A DNA stretch of 64,000 nt from CAZELM01 sp964512995 (lineage in GTDB: Bacteria; CSSED10-310): assembly GCA_964512995.1 (NCBI GenBank), contig CAZELM010000024.1:1-64000 (forward strand), in the 5' to 3' direction. This document shows, one piece after another, positions 16,220 to 27,900 of the stretch. Both the position numbers and the translations under genes were made by a program. Below the pieces are notes generated by a model that saw only the letters and a list, made by a program, of their open reading frames with translations, made no database searches and was not told the origin of the DNA. Numbering within the stretch: position 1 is the stretch's first letter; the number at the start of each line of letters is the position of its first letter.

Positions 16220-18481
16220 CTAAAACAAATCATCAAAAGCCTCATTGACTTTACCGCTCTTGCCTTGGGCTTTTATCATGATTTTGCCGATGAGATCGTC
16301 GCCAGCATAAACCTCCGCCGGATATTCACCCGCCCGTTTTATGTCTGGAAGCTTTGCGGCATAGTGGTTGGTGTCAATTTGTTTGGCAGGATGTTGTTTT
16401 CCATTCAGAACCACGGAAACATTATGCACCGGAGAATTTAAGAACAACTGAATCTGCGCGCCGGTGCGGGAATCAGCGACAACTACCTCATCGACCAGTT
16501 CGACTTTCACGCTTCCGTCTTTCAGCGACAATTCTATAATCGGGACGACAACCTCTTCCAACGATGCGCCGCCGTGAACCTCAACATTTGCTGCACGGCT
16601 GCCTTTGAAGCGGCCATAATCAGCAAGGACGAGATATCCGTTTTCCTCTGCGGCAAACGGGAGGTCATACGGATGGAACAGCTTGCAGCAGCGCCCCGAA
16701 TGCTCGCCCTTTGTATCGGTTTCGTACCGCTCCTCTTTTCGACGCAGAACAGCAAGCCGTGAAGCACCGTGGTCACTTACAATCAAAAAGCGTCTGCAAT
16801 TCCTCTGTGCGAGTCCCGTGGCTGCCTTGTCAATCATTGCTTCGATAATGTCCAACTCTTTGGCGAGGTGAATCGGTAGTTCGTTATTGATGAAGTTGTA
16901 GCCACCCTCATCACGGTGCTTCGTGTTGTCAAGTTCATCGTTCTTTTCTTTGCGACCTTGCCATGCATCGAAAAAGTCACGGTTGATTGATGTGATCGTC
17001 GGTAACTCCGCTCGGGCAATTGTAACCCGAATCGATAGCCCTCGTTTCTGAACTAAGTTTTCAATGAGAGCCAAATATTCAACACCGAGCGCGTCGAGCC
17101 AGTATAGATAGGTGTCGGTTTTATCCAAACCATCTATGATCTCGTTTCGTGTAGGCAGACGGTTGTATTTACGCGGACTATGCGCGAGTTCATCGACCGT
17201 TTTTAAAAATTCAGGTTCAAGGGCGTTCGAGATCTTCTGCTGTTTGTACGCATCAAAGTAATCAGTCAGTAGGTCTGCAAGTTCAGGACATTTGAAAACA
17301 TACTTCTTCAAATACGCCGCCAACGCCGGATAAATGCTCTCGATCTGTGGAATCACGCCGTTCAAGGAAATCCAAGCAATAATCTCCTCTCGTTCGGTTT
17401 TTGTGCCGTCCGTCAACTTATAAATACTTTCAGATATGACCTTTCGATTGTTCACCACGAAATCGGCAATGTCCGATTCGGGGAATTTCTCAACAAGCAC
17501 CTTTCGTTCCCGGTAGAATGTAGCAAACCGATTGTCTGTGTGTTGAATGTCAGCTATTGCATTCAGGACGTTTCGAATGAAATCCTCGAAACGGTTCGTC
17601 CTTTCCAATACAAACCGAAGGTAGCTGTTGGAGAGTGTCTCGAGTCTGCATTTCAAGCAGATAAAATAGAGCCAGTTGAGATATCCATTGCCCGTAACTC
17701 GAGCGTAGATATCAAACTCGAGATGACCCGTCAGTCCGTGGTTTTTAAACACCGCATCGAGTGAGCCGTTGGTCTGGTCCAGTTCAGTCAGCAGTTCTGC
17801 CCAACAATCGTCACGTCCACAGGAGCGTGGCAAAGTAAAACCTTTCGTGCAAAATGTAACTCCCTCGTAGGCATTGCTTAATTTGTTTACAGTGAACAGA
17901 GATTTGTCAAGGTTGACCGCTGTGGTAACGACAACATTTCCGCACCGACCGTTTTCAAGTTCTGCAAGCATTGCCTTGAAGCCGGATAGCGCCGAAAGTC
18001 CAACCAATGGAGTGACAAGGGTAATCGATAAATCGCACGCCGCCTGATCCATGACGCAAAATCGACGACTGTCAAAGCGTGGATCGGTCTGCAACCAGGC
18101 AGTTTGAGAAACAATCCCGCGAAGCAGCAACAAGACTTTTGATCCACCGAGATTAAGTTCTTTTAACCGCAGCAGAGTAACTTTGGCTTCGTCCTTTCCG
18201 CGAAGCGCAAGGTATTCACCCAAACCCGTTATAACGAGCTTTTTACCGTTTGCGTTTGCATCGGCAGCTTCGATATCAGAGACCAGTTCATCTATGTCAG
18301 GCAATTTGTCATCGCCATGGCAAAAGCGGCTCATATGGTCAAGATAGAATCCCAAAGCCGATAACGCGTCTTTCACCGAGGCATACTGTCCGTCGCCGAT
18401 GAACAAAAAAAACGGTGTCCTGACAGAGGATGTCAGATATTTCTTTATCGGTTCGATATCCATTCTATTGTCCGCTTCCAT
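16220..18481 (-). CDS. pglZ: PglZ-domain alkaline phosphatase-like protein, BREX type 4
   Basis: A 753-residue protein. The first ~450 residues are alpha-helical with no clear domain match. From about 457 a PglZ (alkaline-phosphatase superfamily) domain begins: TYLYWLDALGVEYLALIENL with the first metal-site Asp, then RRFLIVSDHGASRLAVLRR around 570 with the conserved Asp-His pair. A C-terminal beta-sandwich tail follows. PglZ is the core gene of all BREX types. The start ATG 18481 overlaps the brxC stop by 17 bases; an in-frame ATG at 18463, just after that stop, is equally possible. Confidence 0.88.
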   Translation of the reverse strand: MEADNRMDIEPIKKYLTSSVRTPFFLFIGDGQYASVKDALSALGFYLDHMSRFCHGDDKLPDIDELVSDIEAADANANGKKLVITGLGEYLALRGKDEAKVTLLRLKELNLGGSKVLLLLRGIVSQTAWLQTDPRFDSRRFCVMDQAACDLSITLVTPLVGLSALSGFKAMLAELENGRCGNVVVTTAVNLDKSLFTVNKLSNAYEGVTFCTKGFTLPRSCGRDDCWAELLTELDQTNGSLDAVFKNHGLTGHLEFDIYARVTGNGYLNWLYFICLKCRLETLSNSYLRFVLERTNRFEDFIRNVLNAIADIQHTDNRFATFYRERKVLVEKFPESDIADFVVNNRKVISESIYKLTDGTKTEREEIIAWISLNGVIPQIESIYPALAAYLKKYVFKCPELADLLTDYFDAYKQQKISNALEPEFLKTVDELAHSPRKYNRLPTRNEIIDGLDKTDTYLYWLDALGVEYLALIENLVQKRGLSIRVTIARAELPTITSINRDFFDAWQGRKEKNDELDNTKHRDEGGYNFINNELPIHLAKELDIIEAMIDKAATGLAQRNCRRFLIVSDHGASRLAVLRRKEERYETDTKGEHSGRCCKLFHPYDLPFAAEENGYLVLADYGRFKGSRAANVEVHGGASLEEVVVPIIELSLKDGSVKVELVDEVVVADSRTGAQIQLFLNSPVHNVSVVLNGKQHPAKQIDTNHYAAKLPDIKRAGEYPAEVYAGDDLIGKIMIKAQGKSGKVNEAFDDLF

Positions 18482-21400
18482 TCGTCAGTATTTCCATTCC
18501 GACCTTAATACTATTTTTGATGAGCCGTTTGAGGTACATCTTGAGTTGCGCGTCGCCCATCTCATCGATTTTCAAGAGAACCCTATCGCTGCCGCCGGCA
18601 TTATATTCGGCTTCGGCGAGTTGCTTCACTTTACCTTTTATGCTTGGATTGTCGCGCCAATCGTAAGCGTCAATGGAAAGTCGGTCAAGGGTATTTCTAA
18701 CCTTATCAAGATCAGGAAGCAATGGGCTGTATTCACCCACAATGTCGCGTTTGAACGCTGCGTTTCGCTTATCTTCATCCGCAAGGACATCAAAAAAATT
18801 GGCGGATTCAAGGAAGGCCAGAGCGGCTCTCAGTTCAGCATCCGTTCCCCAATTGCGATTAAGGGTTTCAAACGCCTTCTTTGCCTTTTCGTATTCCGCC
18901 TCGGAGACACAGCACAGAATGGGCGTCCGGTATCGATTCGACCAGTCGCGTGGATTTTTCGTTCCCGTCTTGTCTCTCCAAATGCGGACGAGCTGCGATT
19001 TCAACTGGTCTCTACGGAAATCCTCGGCAGTTGCTTTTACCTTGATGTTGCAGTCCGTTTTCGGCAACGCAAACAAGCCTGTCTGGAGTTTACTTCTCAC
19101 GTCGGCGATGTCGGTATCGCTCAGGTCGTCAAGATATGGTTCATACACCTCGGCAAAAATACGGTTTTTATTGGCAAGCAACTCTCTGATTTCCGCCCCG
19201 TGTGCCACCAATTCCGAATAGAACGATTTAAGCTGTTCGAATAAAATGTCCTCTTGCTTGTAGATTTTCAAGAGTATGTCGACTGCTTTTGCCAATACGG
19301 GATATTTCGTCCTCAGAACATCGTAGGAAATGCCGATGAACTTCAAACTATCACGCCACTCTGCATATGCTTCGGTGAGCGAATGTGCGAATACGTTCAG
19401 AATTGCATTGCTCTCCTTGACAATGCCATACTCGGTAATGAGTTTGCGTATTTCGTCCTCACCCGTTTGTTTATCCCAAAGGCACGAGTGCTTTACTCCG
19501 AACAATCGTCGAATGTCGGCAAGCACATTGTCTTCCGCGCCGATTGCCGCAGCGAGTTCCATAATCTTGCCGCCCTCAAACGTGCGGAGGTACTCACGCA
19601 TACCCCTTTGGCAATTGTCGCTTGTCAGCAGGGCCGACAGATTCGCGGCGAGCGATGGTTTTGCGGACGCAATTTTTCCAATCTCTACGGCTTTTTTATG
19701 GGCTTCATTGCCTTCCTTTTGAACAAGTCTGATGTAATTCTGAACCACATCAAAGATACCGGCTGAGTCCACTTTTTCAAGGCACCAAACAGGCAGGCTC
19801 AAACTCCGCATTTTGGTGGATACGGCCTTGGCAGCCTGACTCGGAGACGCGCAGGAATTCGACTGGATATCCCACGCTTTTTCAGTGAGTTCGTAAAACG
19901 CCTTTTCTTCAGCGGTCATCTTCACGATGTATGTCGGTTTCGGATTTTTTCCGATGTAATTACCGATCATCTCCGCGAGTTTATCCGGGGTCATCGGTTC
20001 GTGGCCACCGGATGAATCGCTGTAACGATAAGGCTCACTGCTGTATTCTTTCAAGAGAAAACCCGCTATGAAGGCCGAGAGATTGCATGGAGCAAAACCA
20101 TACTCCTTCTCAAGAACGGCGTAGATTTCGCCGATCGAAATCTGTCCCTCACCATCAAATGCACCTTTGATGCGCGTATCAATCTCAATCTTTATTTTCG
20201 AGATGGGTAGTGAAGAAGTCGTCGGGTTTTCCCAATACTGATCACTCTTCCAGACGGTTGACAGCACGTGCTTCTCGATCCCAACCACAACGCCTTTCGT
20301 GGTTTGCAATATGCCGGACCTTGCCGATTCCTTCATGTTCGGCGTAATCCTCAACTGACTCTCCGAAAGGTTTTTCGAAAAATCGAATACCTCCGGGAAT
20401 TTCGCTGTCACCACTGCCTGCAGAACACTTGCAACGCCTTGTCCATTGCCCAGTTTTATACCTTCCTGATTGGCATAGGTATACACGATAAACGGACCGT
20501 TATAGATGCGGTTTTTCCAGTCTTGGTTCAACACGCGCTTGGCTTTATCCGAACTTTCTCTTGATGAGGCATTGTTACTACCTTGGTAATACATCGCCAT
20601 CGCGGAGAAGTCCACATACTGCTCAAATGCCTCCGAACCAAGCGGCGTGGAAAGCGCATCGATAAACACGATGGTCTCGTATTGTTTATCAGCGACCGCC
20701 GTCCTGATTGTCTTGCGAAAGGTCGCAGCTTCTGCATCGTCCTTGGCAAAGGCAATAACGGCGTGAAAGTTCCACCCTGTGGATTTATTACGCAAGCTGT
20801 TTATTGTGCGAGTGAAATCCGCAGTAGTCACGGGCGTGATTTTGCCTGTACCCGGTTCTGATTCAAAGCGCAAACGAAGAGCAGGCGACAGCGATAGAAC
20901 AGTGGAAAGCCCACCCTCGGTTACCAGTTTCGAGGTTGTGCTGTTCTGCCTTAAGTCTATCTTGTTGTTGTCAATTTTGGTCTGGTCTCCCGCAAGCACG
21001 GCGGTCATATAAGCATACCGTCCGCCGCTTATCGGATTGGCGACTAAAACGCCCTTCTCTTTGAGACTTTTGGCAATATTCTTACAGGACACGTCCAAAC
21101 CAGACGAGATTCCTGCAAACACATAGCTGAGGTTCTGTTCGGTTGCTTTAAAAAGGTCAATTGTACCACCCAATCGCTGGTCAATCGCCTGCATAATGAG
21201 GATAGCTTTCAGGACTGCTTTCTCTTCCTCACGCAAATTCTGTTGCTGCTGAAAAGTATCCAATATCAGGCGAATATCGGAGGTAAGATTGTTTTTGCCT
21301 TTCTCGTAGAAGAAGTTCCAAAGCATATCCACCGTGAGCAGCGGATGGTCGTCAAATGGACCCGTGTTATCAATGAACCATTGGAACGCCTTCACATCGT

Positions 21401-22619
21401 CTGTATTCGAAGTCTTTATGAAGTCGAACATACTACGCTGGTTTGACTTGAAAGCGGAGGCTATATTTTTCAAGATTACTGCAGTAATGGGATGAATAGG
21501 CATTATGTTCTTCATCACTTGATGATTTGTTATATTTGTCGCCTTCATTACAGCTGTGCGTGCACTATTTGTTTGTGAGCCTAAATCGCCATCTACCAAG
21601 GTATCCCAATCCGACATTGCGGCGGGTTTTACCGTAAAAGCGTGACCGATGAGGTCGAACGCGATGTTGTCTGGCAGATCAATATTCACGGGGATAAAGC
21701 GGTCGCGTACCTTTTTCCAGGTCGTGTCGGTTTCCGGAAATAGATGTCCAGATTCGTGAGTAACAACGATGAAGTAGAACGGCTTTTGGTTCACCAACTC
21801 GGCGAGCTTCTGAAACTCGGAAAGGCTCTCGCGGTTGTTTTTGAAGTAATCTGAGAACTCGTCCCAAATAAAAACAACCTTTACATTGTTGCGGTCGATA
21901 ATGTCCTTGAGCCAATCAATGAGCCTGTCTGCATCGATGCTCAATGCGGTGATGCCTTCTTTGTCGGCAAGCCGGAAGATGTTGTCCATCAGGTTCTTGA
22001 CCTCGCCACCCTTGCGGAGGGAACTCAGCACCTCGTCTGCGGAAGACTGCGAAAACAGTGCCGCCCATTCCGGTTTTTTCAGAAGCAGGTCAAAGATTAC
22101 TTTATGCGTGGGTTCGTCAATCCATGCGATGACACTTTCTTTCAGAGTATTCTCCCCGGCGTAACGGTTCGCTGCAACAAGAGATGCTTTCAGGGTTTCC
22201 TGCACTGCCAGGAACAAATCACGCGGCGAGCCGATCATACCCGACGCATAGCGGTAAGCGGTCACCACACCCTTTTGCTTGTGACCGATGAGTTTTTCGA
22301 GCAGATCGGTTTTCTTTTTCAGAGGCTCGTACCGGTTCCAGAAAACGCGTAGTTCGTCTTCCGTTACTTCGAGAATCTTTTTCAGGGCATAAGCGCACTG
22401 TGACTTGCCTGTTCCGTATGCGCCCTCGATCCAGAGGGAACGCCTCTCCTGCCGAGAAAACACGCGCTCCATATTGGTTAGCATGTCGATGAAGGTATGG
22501 TGCGGATACGTACGGGTCCAGAAGTCCGGGCTGGCGGCTGCGATGGCAGAGTCGTTGACTTGAGGAAAATACTCCTCGTCAATGTCAAAGTATTCGCGGT
22601 ATTTGTTGGTTCTAGCCAT
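18465..22619 (-). CDS. brxC: BrxC/PglY-type large ATPase, BREX type 4
   Basis: A 1,384-residue P-loop ATPase. Walker A is GAYGTGKSQ (66-73) and Walker B VKVVFIWDEFSDYF near residue 245; the domain start (FIDMLTNMERVFSRQERRSLW) is typical of BrxC. The long C-terminal part is helical and charged, without other motifs. BrxC is required in every BREX type and is thought to act with PglZ and the modification component. The start overlaps the end of brxP by eight bases. Confidence 0.88.
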   Translation of the reverse strand: MARTNKYREYFDIDEEYFPQVNDSAIAAASPDFWTRTYPHHTFIDMLTNMERVFSRQERRSLWIEGAYGTGKSQCAYALKKILEVTEDELRVFWNRYEPLKKKTDLLEKLIGHKQKGVVTAYRYASGMIGSPRDLFLAVQETLKASLVAANRYAGENTLKESVIAWIDEPTHKVIFDLLLKKPEWAALFSQSSADEVLSSLRKGGEVKNLMDNIFRLADKEGITALSIDADRLIDWLKDIIDRNNVKVVFIWDEFSDYFKNNRESLSEFQKLAELVNQKPFYFIVVTHESGHLFPETDTTWKKVRDRFIPVNIDLPDNIAFDLIGHAFTVKPAAMSDWDTLVDGDLGSQTNSARTAVMKATNITNHQVMKNIMPIHPITAVILKNIASAFKSNQRSMFDFIKTSNTDDVKAFQWFIDNTGPFDDHPLLTVDMLWNFFYEKGKNNLTSDIRLILDTFQQQQNLREEEKAVLKAILIMQAIDQRLGGTIDLFKATEQNLSYVFAGISSGLDVSCKNIAKSLKEKGVLVANPISGGRYAYMTAVLAGDQTKIDNNKIDLRQNSTTSKLVTEGGLSTVLSLSPALRLRFESEPGTGKITPVTTADFTRTINSLRNKSTGWNFHAVIAFAKDDAEAATFRKTIRTAVADKQYETIVFIDALSTPLGSEAFEQYVDFSAMAMYYQGSNNASSRESSDKAKRVLNQDWKNRIYNGPFIVYTYANQEGIKLGNGQGVASVLQAVVTAKFPEVFDFSKNLSESQLRITPNMKESARSGILQTTKGVVVGIEKHVLSTVWKSDQYWENPTTSSLPISKIKIEIDTRIKGAFDGEGQISIGEIYAVLEKEYGFAPCNLSAFIAGFLLKEYSSEPYRYSDSSGGHEPMTPDKLAEMIGNYIGKNPKPTYIVKMTAEEKAFYELTEKAWDIQSNSCASPSQAAKAVSTKMRSLSLPVWCLEKVDSAGIFDVVQNYIRLVQKEGNEAHKKAVEIGKIASAKPSLAANLSALLTSDNCQRGMREYLRTFEGGKIMELAAAIGAEDNVLADIRRLFGVKHSCLWDKQTGEDEIRKLITEYGIVKESNAILNVFAHSLTEAYAEWRDSLKFIGISYDVLRTKYPVLAKAVDILLKIYKQEDILFEQLKSFYSELVAHGAEIRELLANKNRIFAEVYEPYLDDLSDTDIADVRSKLQTGLFALPKTDCNIKVKATAEDFRRDQLKSQLVRIWRDKTGTKNPRDWSNRYRTPILCCVSEAEYEKAKKAFETLNRNWGTDAELRAALAFLESANFFDVLADEDKRNAAFKRDIVGEYSPLLPDLDKVRNTLDRLSIDAYDWRDNPSIKGKVKQLAEAEYNAGGSDRVLLKIDEMGDAQLKMYLKRLIKNSIKVGMEILTNGSGQ

Positions 22620-24918
22620 TTACAGAATCCTCTTTAAACAAGTCGAGTACATCCTGGGAAGTTTTGTCCTCTGCCAGAGTGATCTTCTCTAGATCGTGCG
22701 TGAACGATGCGGTGATGAATTCAGGATACTTTGCGCTTAAGCCCAAAAGTATTGGTATCATGTCGTCGCGGTCCAGTCCGAAGATGCGGGTAGGGCTGAT
22801 GCCGTCGCGATCAATGCTGTCATTCAGGAGTGTGGCGAGCGTGAATTCTTTGTAGTCGTTACACTTCTCCGCAAACTTGAACAATCCGTACAGCACCACA
22901 CGCGGGTCACTCACGGAGCATTTTGTGCGGACAAGGTCGCCCTCCTCGGTGATATAGCCCCAGTGGAGTATAGTTCCAAAAGGAGTTTCTGTTAGGCGTT
23001 TGAATGCGCCACATATTGACTTGGCAACTGGTGGCTTCACATCAAAAGCGACCAACATTTCCTCCGCTTCTTTTCTAGAATAAACTCTCCCAATGTCAAA
23101 GTTGGCGATATACCAGTCGACCTGTGGATTTTTGCAAACAAGGTTTAGGAGGACAAGCCCTAATGACATGTCGGTATCCCAACCCATTGATGAGATTAAC
23201 ACATAGAATGAAGTGACTTGATTTTTTTTCACAAGACCGGCATCTTTTAAAAAGCGTTTAAAAAATGATATTTGTTCCGGTCCCAAGCTATGCTCTGAAA
23301 AAAACTCGTCCCCTTTCTCAAAAAATGCCACCAACCACTCTGTTTTCGGGGCGTGATTTGACATTGTGTTAAGACTTTTCATTGGTTCTCCTCCTCCTTG
23401 CGGATGACGTAATGAGTGGTACAGTAAGCAACCACTATCGATTGCGTGACACTTTTGGCATCTAACACAGCCGTTTATATGAACCTTGTTGTCGACGAAC
23501 TGCAATGCACCATTTATACAGTTTGCCTCACAAACCTTGCAGCCTTTGCAGTAAGCCGCTTTGTGAAATACCTGACGGAATAGTTTACCAAGCAAAGCAT
23601 TTTGCTTTATTATTTCTGTTTTTAATTCGGCTACATATCCCGTTTTTGTTTCCTGAACAGTGTAGCTGTCCTTATCGATATCAATCGTTTTTATCCACTC
23701 GCGCCAGTTAGAAGCAGGTTTATCAATTTCGATGGTCAAATACCCGTTTTCTATGCGTTCACAGCATGGGTTTGGGTTGTTGGCTAAATCACGACCGTTT
23801 TTTCGTGCACGCCAACCACCGATCTTGACGTACTCAAAAAAATTGACATTTCGTCTTCCGTTTTTTTTCTGTATCAGTTCAAAGTAGCCACTTACATCGC
23901 CAAGGTAGTTTTCGTATTCAATATAACCTGACTTGCCGCTCCCCATAGGGCAGCATATGCATCCAATCCTTGCACTACCTTTTTTATACGCATCATTCAG
24001 CGTGACACCGTTCGCATATATATAAAGCCATACCTCAGCAGAAGTCCATTCGAGTATCGAATTGTGGCTGAATTGCCCCTTAATTTTCTTGCCGTCATTA
24101 AAATAATCGTAATCGGCACGGGTTGAACTTTCATGCGCCCGAACCCCAACAAAAGCCAATCCTGTGTAGTCGTCTTTGCCCGTAATCTCCCTCAATTTCA
24201 ATGTCTGCGGAGTGCTTTTATGCACCGAGCAACACCAACGAAGGACTCGCGATGGGGGGCCGAACAGTTCCCATGACTCTTTCGGATTGAGATGCGATTG
24301 GGCGACGTAGAATGGTATCCCATCCGCAATACACTGCTGCTTTGTCTTCCTGATAACCTCGTAGGTGTCGGGAAACTCCATACCCGTGTCACCGAACACC
24401 ACAACGAAGCTACCTTTGGGCAATGCTTTTTTTACAAGGTCGAGCAGGACACAACTATCCTTGCCACCCGAAAACGCCACATGGAAACAGTCGAGATTGT
24501 CTTTGTACTTCGTGTAGATAGCCAGTATCTTCTTGACTGTGGTCTGCTCGATGATATCAAGCATCTCGTGGTTTGCTTCCACCATTGCATCGATGTCAAT
24601 GGGTCGAAGCGATATGCCATTCGGCTCTGGCGTTACCGGATTGCCATCCTCGCCATTCGGAATGATAATCTCGGGAGCGGTGTAGACGTTTCCGCCTTTC
24701 AATTTTGCGACGAGAATTCCCCGGTAATAGTAGTGGTTTGCTTCCGCCCACATATATGGTCGATCGGTCTGCCGATCATACTTCCAATGCTTATCAAAGC
24801 CCAGCACATCCAGTTCAGGCGCGTATACCGGGCGAGGTTCTTTGGAGAATCCGGTTGGCGTGGAATTTAAAAGTATCCCACCTGTTTGCCTGTCGTAAGT
24901 ATACGAGTAAATCTTCAA
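22612..24918 (-). CDS. brxP: BrxP: PAPS-reductase-like protein with ferredoxin and DUF4007-like domains
   Basis: A 768-residue three-part protein. Residues ~140-340 form an adenine-nucleotide alpha-hydrolase/PAPS reductase fold with the PP-loop SGGKDS at 150-155 and clustered cysteines C229, C230, C320, C322, C323 that could hold an Fe-S cluster as in DndC. Residues ~457-490 are ferredoxin-like (CKGCKVCEANC and CVRCQKC). Residues ~517-768 resemble DUF4007. The start is TTG sharing TTGA with the upstream stop. PAPS-reductase-like proteins define type 4 BREX, which has no PglX methyltransferase. In Dnd systems the homologous DndC activates the phosphate for sulfur insertion; a similar reaction here is inferred. 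Confidence 0.88.
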   Translation of the reverse strand: MKIYSYTYDRQTGGILLNSTPTGFSKEPRPVYAPELDVLGFDKHWKYDRQTDRPYMWAEANHYYYRGILVAKLKGGNVYTAPEIIIPNGEDGNPVTPEPNGISLRPIDIDAMVEANHEMLDIIEQTTVKKILAIYTKYKDNLDCFHVAFSGGKDSCVLLDLVKKALPKGSFVVVFGDTGMEFPDTYEVIRKTKQQCIADGIPFYVAQSHLNPKESWELFGPPSRVLRWCCSVHKSTPQTLKLREITGKDDYTGLAFVGVRAHESSTRADYDYFNDGKKIKGQFSHNSILEWTSAEVWLYIYANGVTLNDAYKKGSARIGCICCPMGSGKSGYIEYENYLGDVSGYFELIQKKNGRRNVNFFEYVKIGGWRARKNGRDLANNPNPCCERIENGYLTIEIDKPASNWREWIKTIDIDKDSYTVQETKTGYVAELKTEIIKQNALLGKLFRQVFHKAAYCKGCKVCEANCINGALQFVDNKVHINGCVRCQKCHAIDSGCLLYHSLRHPQGGGEPMKSLNTMSNHAPKTEWLVAFFEKGDEFFSEHSLGPEQISFFKRFLKDAGLVKKNQVTSFYVLISSMGWDTDMSLGLVLLNLVCKNPQVDWYIANFDIGRVYSRKEAEEMLVAFDVKPPVAKSICGAFKRLTETPFGTILHWGYITEEGDLVRTKCSVSDPRVVLYGLFKFAEKCNDYKEFTLATLLNDSIDRDGISPTRIFGLDRDDMIPILLGLSAKYPEFITASFTHDLEKITLAEDKTSQDVLDLFKEDSVNG

Positions 24919-27900
24919 TCCCTCCGTTCTCGCAGGACTTTCGCCTTGTCTATAATTTCATTAAAGTTGTTTCGTGTTCTACCGATGTATCCAGCATCCA
25001 AGAGGAATTTACCCACCGCACTGTTTGTCAAGGGGACATCGGCATTTGCGACGGCGTCAATCATAATCTCGGTGTAGCTCAATCCGCAATGTTTGCGTAT
25101 CACCGCGCCGACGTTACGCGAGTTCACCGACGGGGCATCGAACCGAAATATCTCGCTGAACCGCCGGCAATAACTTTCGAGCAGAAACAAGTTCCAAGTC
25201 TGCCCGCAGTCAGGAAAAGCCGCAAAGGTTGTGAAGGATTTCAATGGCACGTAGTCGCCCGCGATAAACAGTTCGATTGCGGCATCAACCGACTCAACAT
25301 CGAAGCGGACAAACTTATCTGCAACATATGTCTCTTTATCTATAAGAACCAGAACCGTGTTGCCCGCTTCCATTGCAATACAACGGTCACCTTCACCCGT
25401 TAGTTCCTTTTCGTAATCCAGCAGATCATCCAGCGAGCATTTTTCGATAGTTCGGCAATAGTCTTTCATAATGATCAAGGCATCTTGGGTGCCACCTTTG
25501 CGCGTAACAATTTTATCCTTTTTGTCAAACTTATCCGACAGATAGATGCGGAACACGGCATTGTAAATCGCAGTGTCAGACAGTTCATAGTTGCGTTCCT
25601 TGATTTCCCCGAAAGGCAATTCGGTGATAGAAACATAACCACGGGCGTCGCATTCTTTACCAACAGCGTCACGGATGATTTCCCGCTCCTCATCACTGAT
25701 GTCGATTTGGCTGACGTGCGAATAGGTTTTCTCTCTGCTCCAAATGAAGTTGCCGTTCTGAGCAAGAGCGCTTTTAATCCGCTCGATGGGTATGTACTGT
25801 AACCGTTCGGCAAGTTGCTCATAGGTGAGCAGCACATCGTCTCCCCATACACGGAGGATTTCGTTCTCAAGAACAGCAAAAACCGAATCGCCCGTGTAGC
25901 CGAAATAAGTCTGCGTGAATGATAGCTTCGGGAACAACTCTCGGAGAATGCCGGTCAGCATATCCTCGGAGACGACGCTTGCGGCGAAAAGCCAGTTCTC
26001 ATTTCTGGCATAGAACTCGGAAAAGAAGATAACGTACGCTCCCTTAGCAAAGTAGTTCTCTGCCAATTCCTTGATTCGTTCTTTTGCCTCTGCCGACACA
26101 GCATAGACTTTGCCATCAAAGACCGTTCCGCAAGCCGAAATGTACCGTTTAAGTTCCTCATCAGACAATGTGCTTTCCTCGCACAAATCCTCTGCAGCTT
26201 TGGTGCGAAACCGCGTCAACTCAATCGTAGAGTTCAATCTATAGCCATTGGCAAAATGCGATGAAAGCACTCTAGTCAGTAGCTCAACCACCGCGGGGTC
26301 AAGCACAGGTTTAGGCGGTGCGACGGCGGCAACATTAGCGCCATCTGTGCCAATCCGAATATAACTGGAATGTGAACAGGACTGTGTCGACTGAGCGGGT
26401 GGGCCATTATTAGGCACATAGGTGATCACAACATCATCTAAGTCAACACCACAGTGACGACACAAATTTTTTATAATCGTCACCAGAATCTGCGGATTGT
26501 AGGTAGTATATATCCACCTGCCGTTTGAGAGCAGGGAACAGGTTCCGAGGCTTGCTTTGTTCCGCAAAAAGAACATTTTACTGCCATACAATGGCATGCG
26601 GTCAAGCGATGCGAGATTGGGGTTACCCTCTTCAATGAACCGCTCCGTAATTGCGATAAGCAACTGAGACCAGTAATTTTTGCTTGGAATAACAGCTTTC
26701 CCGTTTATCGTGCAAGTAAGCGGTCTCGTTTGAGCGCAGAGTTCGGGGCGCGAAAAGTCAACCCGTTGCGCTAAACTTGCCGAGGCCGCATGAACGGGTG
26801 GTGTAGGATATATTGCTTGAGGTTCCACAGATTGGTTTGTCTTTCCGCCTGTTGGAATAGCACCCGATGCGTGCTGTAAGTATCTCAATAGACACCCCAT
26901 ACCCACAGAAAATCTACCAGATGTGCTGATATTTACTGCTTTATAATTCGGTGCCTTCTTGAAGGTTTCCCACAGTTCGACCAACTCGTCGGCATTCCGG
27001 CATGCAAAGACGTTTCTACGTTCGGGTACAATTGGCAGTCTCAGTTTCAATGGCGCGGAACTGAGGCTGCACATATATTGCCGTACAGCACTTTCCGAAT
27101 ACATCCTGCCATTGGCATTCGGTTGCGTGACCAACCATGTGATTACAGTTTTACGGTCAATAATACTCTGTGGTGAAGACTTATCTGCAATAGCCGATTC
27201 CATTTCCTTCACTTTATCAACGACCGCAGGATCAGGCGCAGACTTCAGTGAAGGTGCAGGTTCAACATAGCCTGGACGCGAATATGACTGCATCGACTGA
27301 ACCGATGAGCCATTATTTGACTCATAGGTGATCACAACATCATCCAAGGATACTCCGCAGTGACGACACAAATATTGTATAATCTTGACGATGGACTGCG
27401 GGTTGTAGTTAATACATATCCACTTGCCGTTTGAGAGCAGTGCGCAAGTTTTGTTGTCTGATTTGGTCGGCAAAAAGAACATTTTACTGCCATACAACGG
27501 CTTGCGAGCAAGCGATGCAAGGTTATGGTTACCCTCTTCAATGAACCGCTCCGTAATTGCGACAAGCAAGTGAGGCCAGTACTGTTTGCTTGGCACAACA
27601 GCTTGCCCGTTTATCGCACAAGTAAGCGGTCTCGTTTGATCGCAGAGTTCAGGGCGCGAAAAGTCAACGCGTTGCGTTGAACTTACCGAGGCCGCGTGAA
27701 CGGGCTGACTGGGATATCTTGCTTGAGGTTCCACAGATTGGTTTGTCTTTACGCTCGTTGGAACAGCACCCGACTGGTACTGTAAGTATCTCAATAGATG
27801 CCTCATACCTGCAGAAAACATAACGGATGTACTGAAATTCACTTCGTTATAATTCGGTGCCTTCTTGAAGGTTTCCCACAGTTCGACCAACTCGTCGGCA

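Noticed and set aside
18399..19244. 281-codon plus-strand frame
   Set aside because: It lies fully antisense to the ends of brxC and pglZ, which have clear motifs, and shows no protein-like features.
22104..22352. Plus-strand frames inside brxC and brxP (for example 22104-22352, 24292-24870)
   Set aside because: They are shadows of long minus-strand genes with clear domains.
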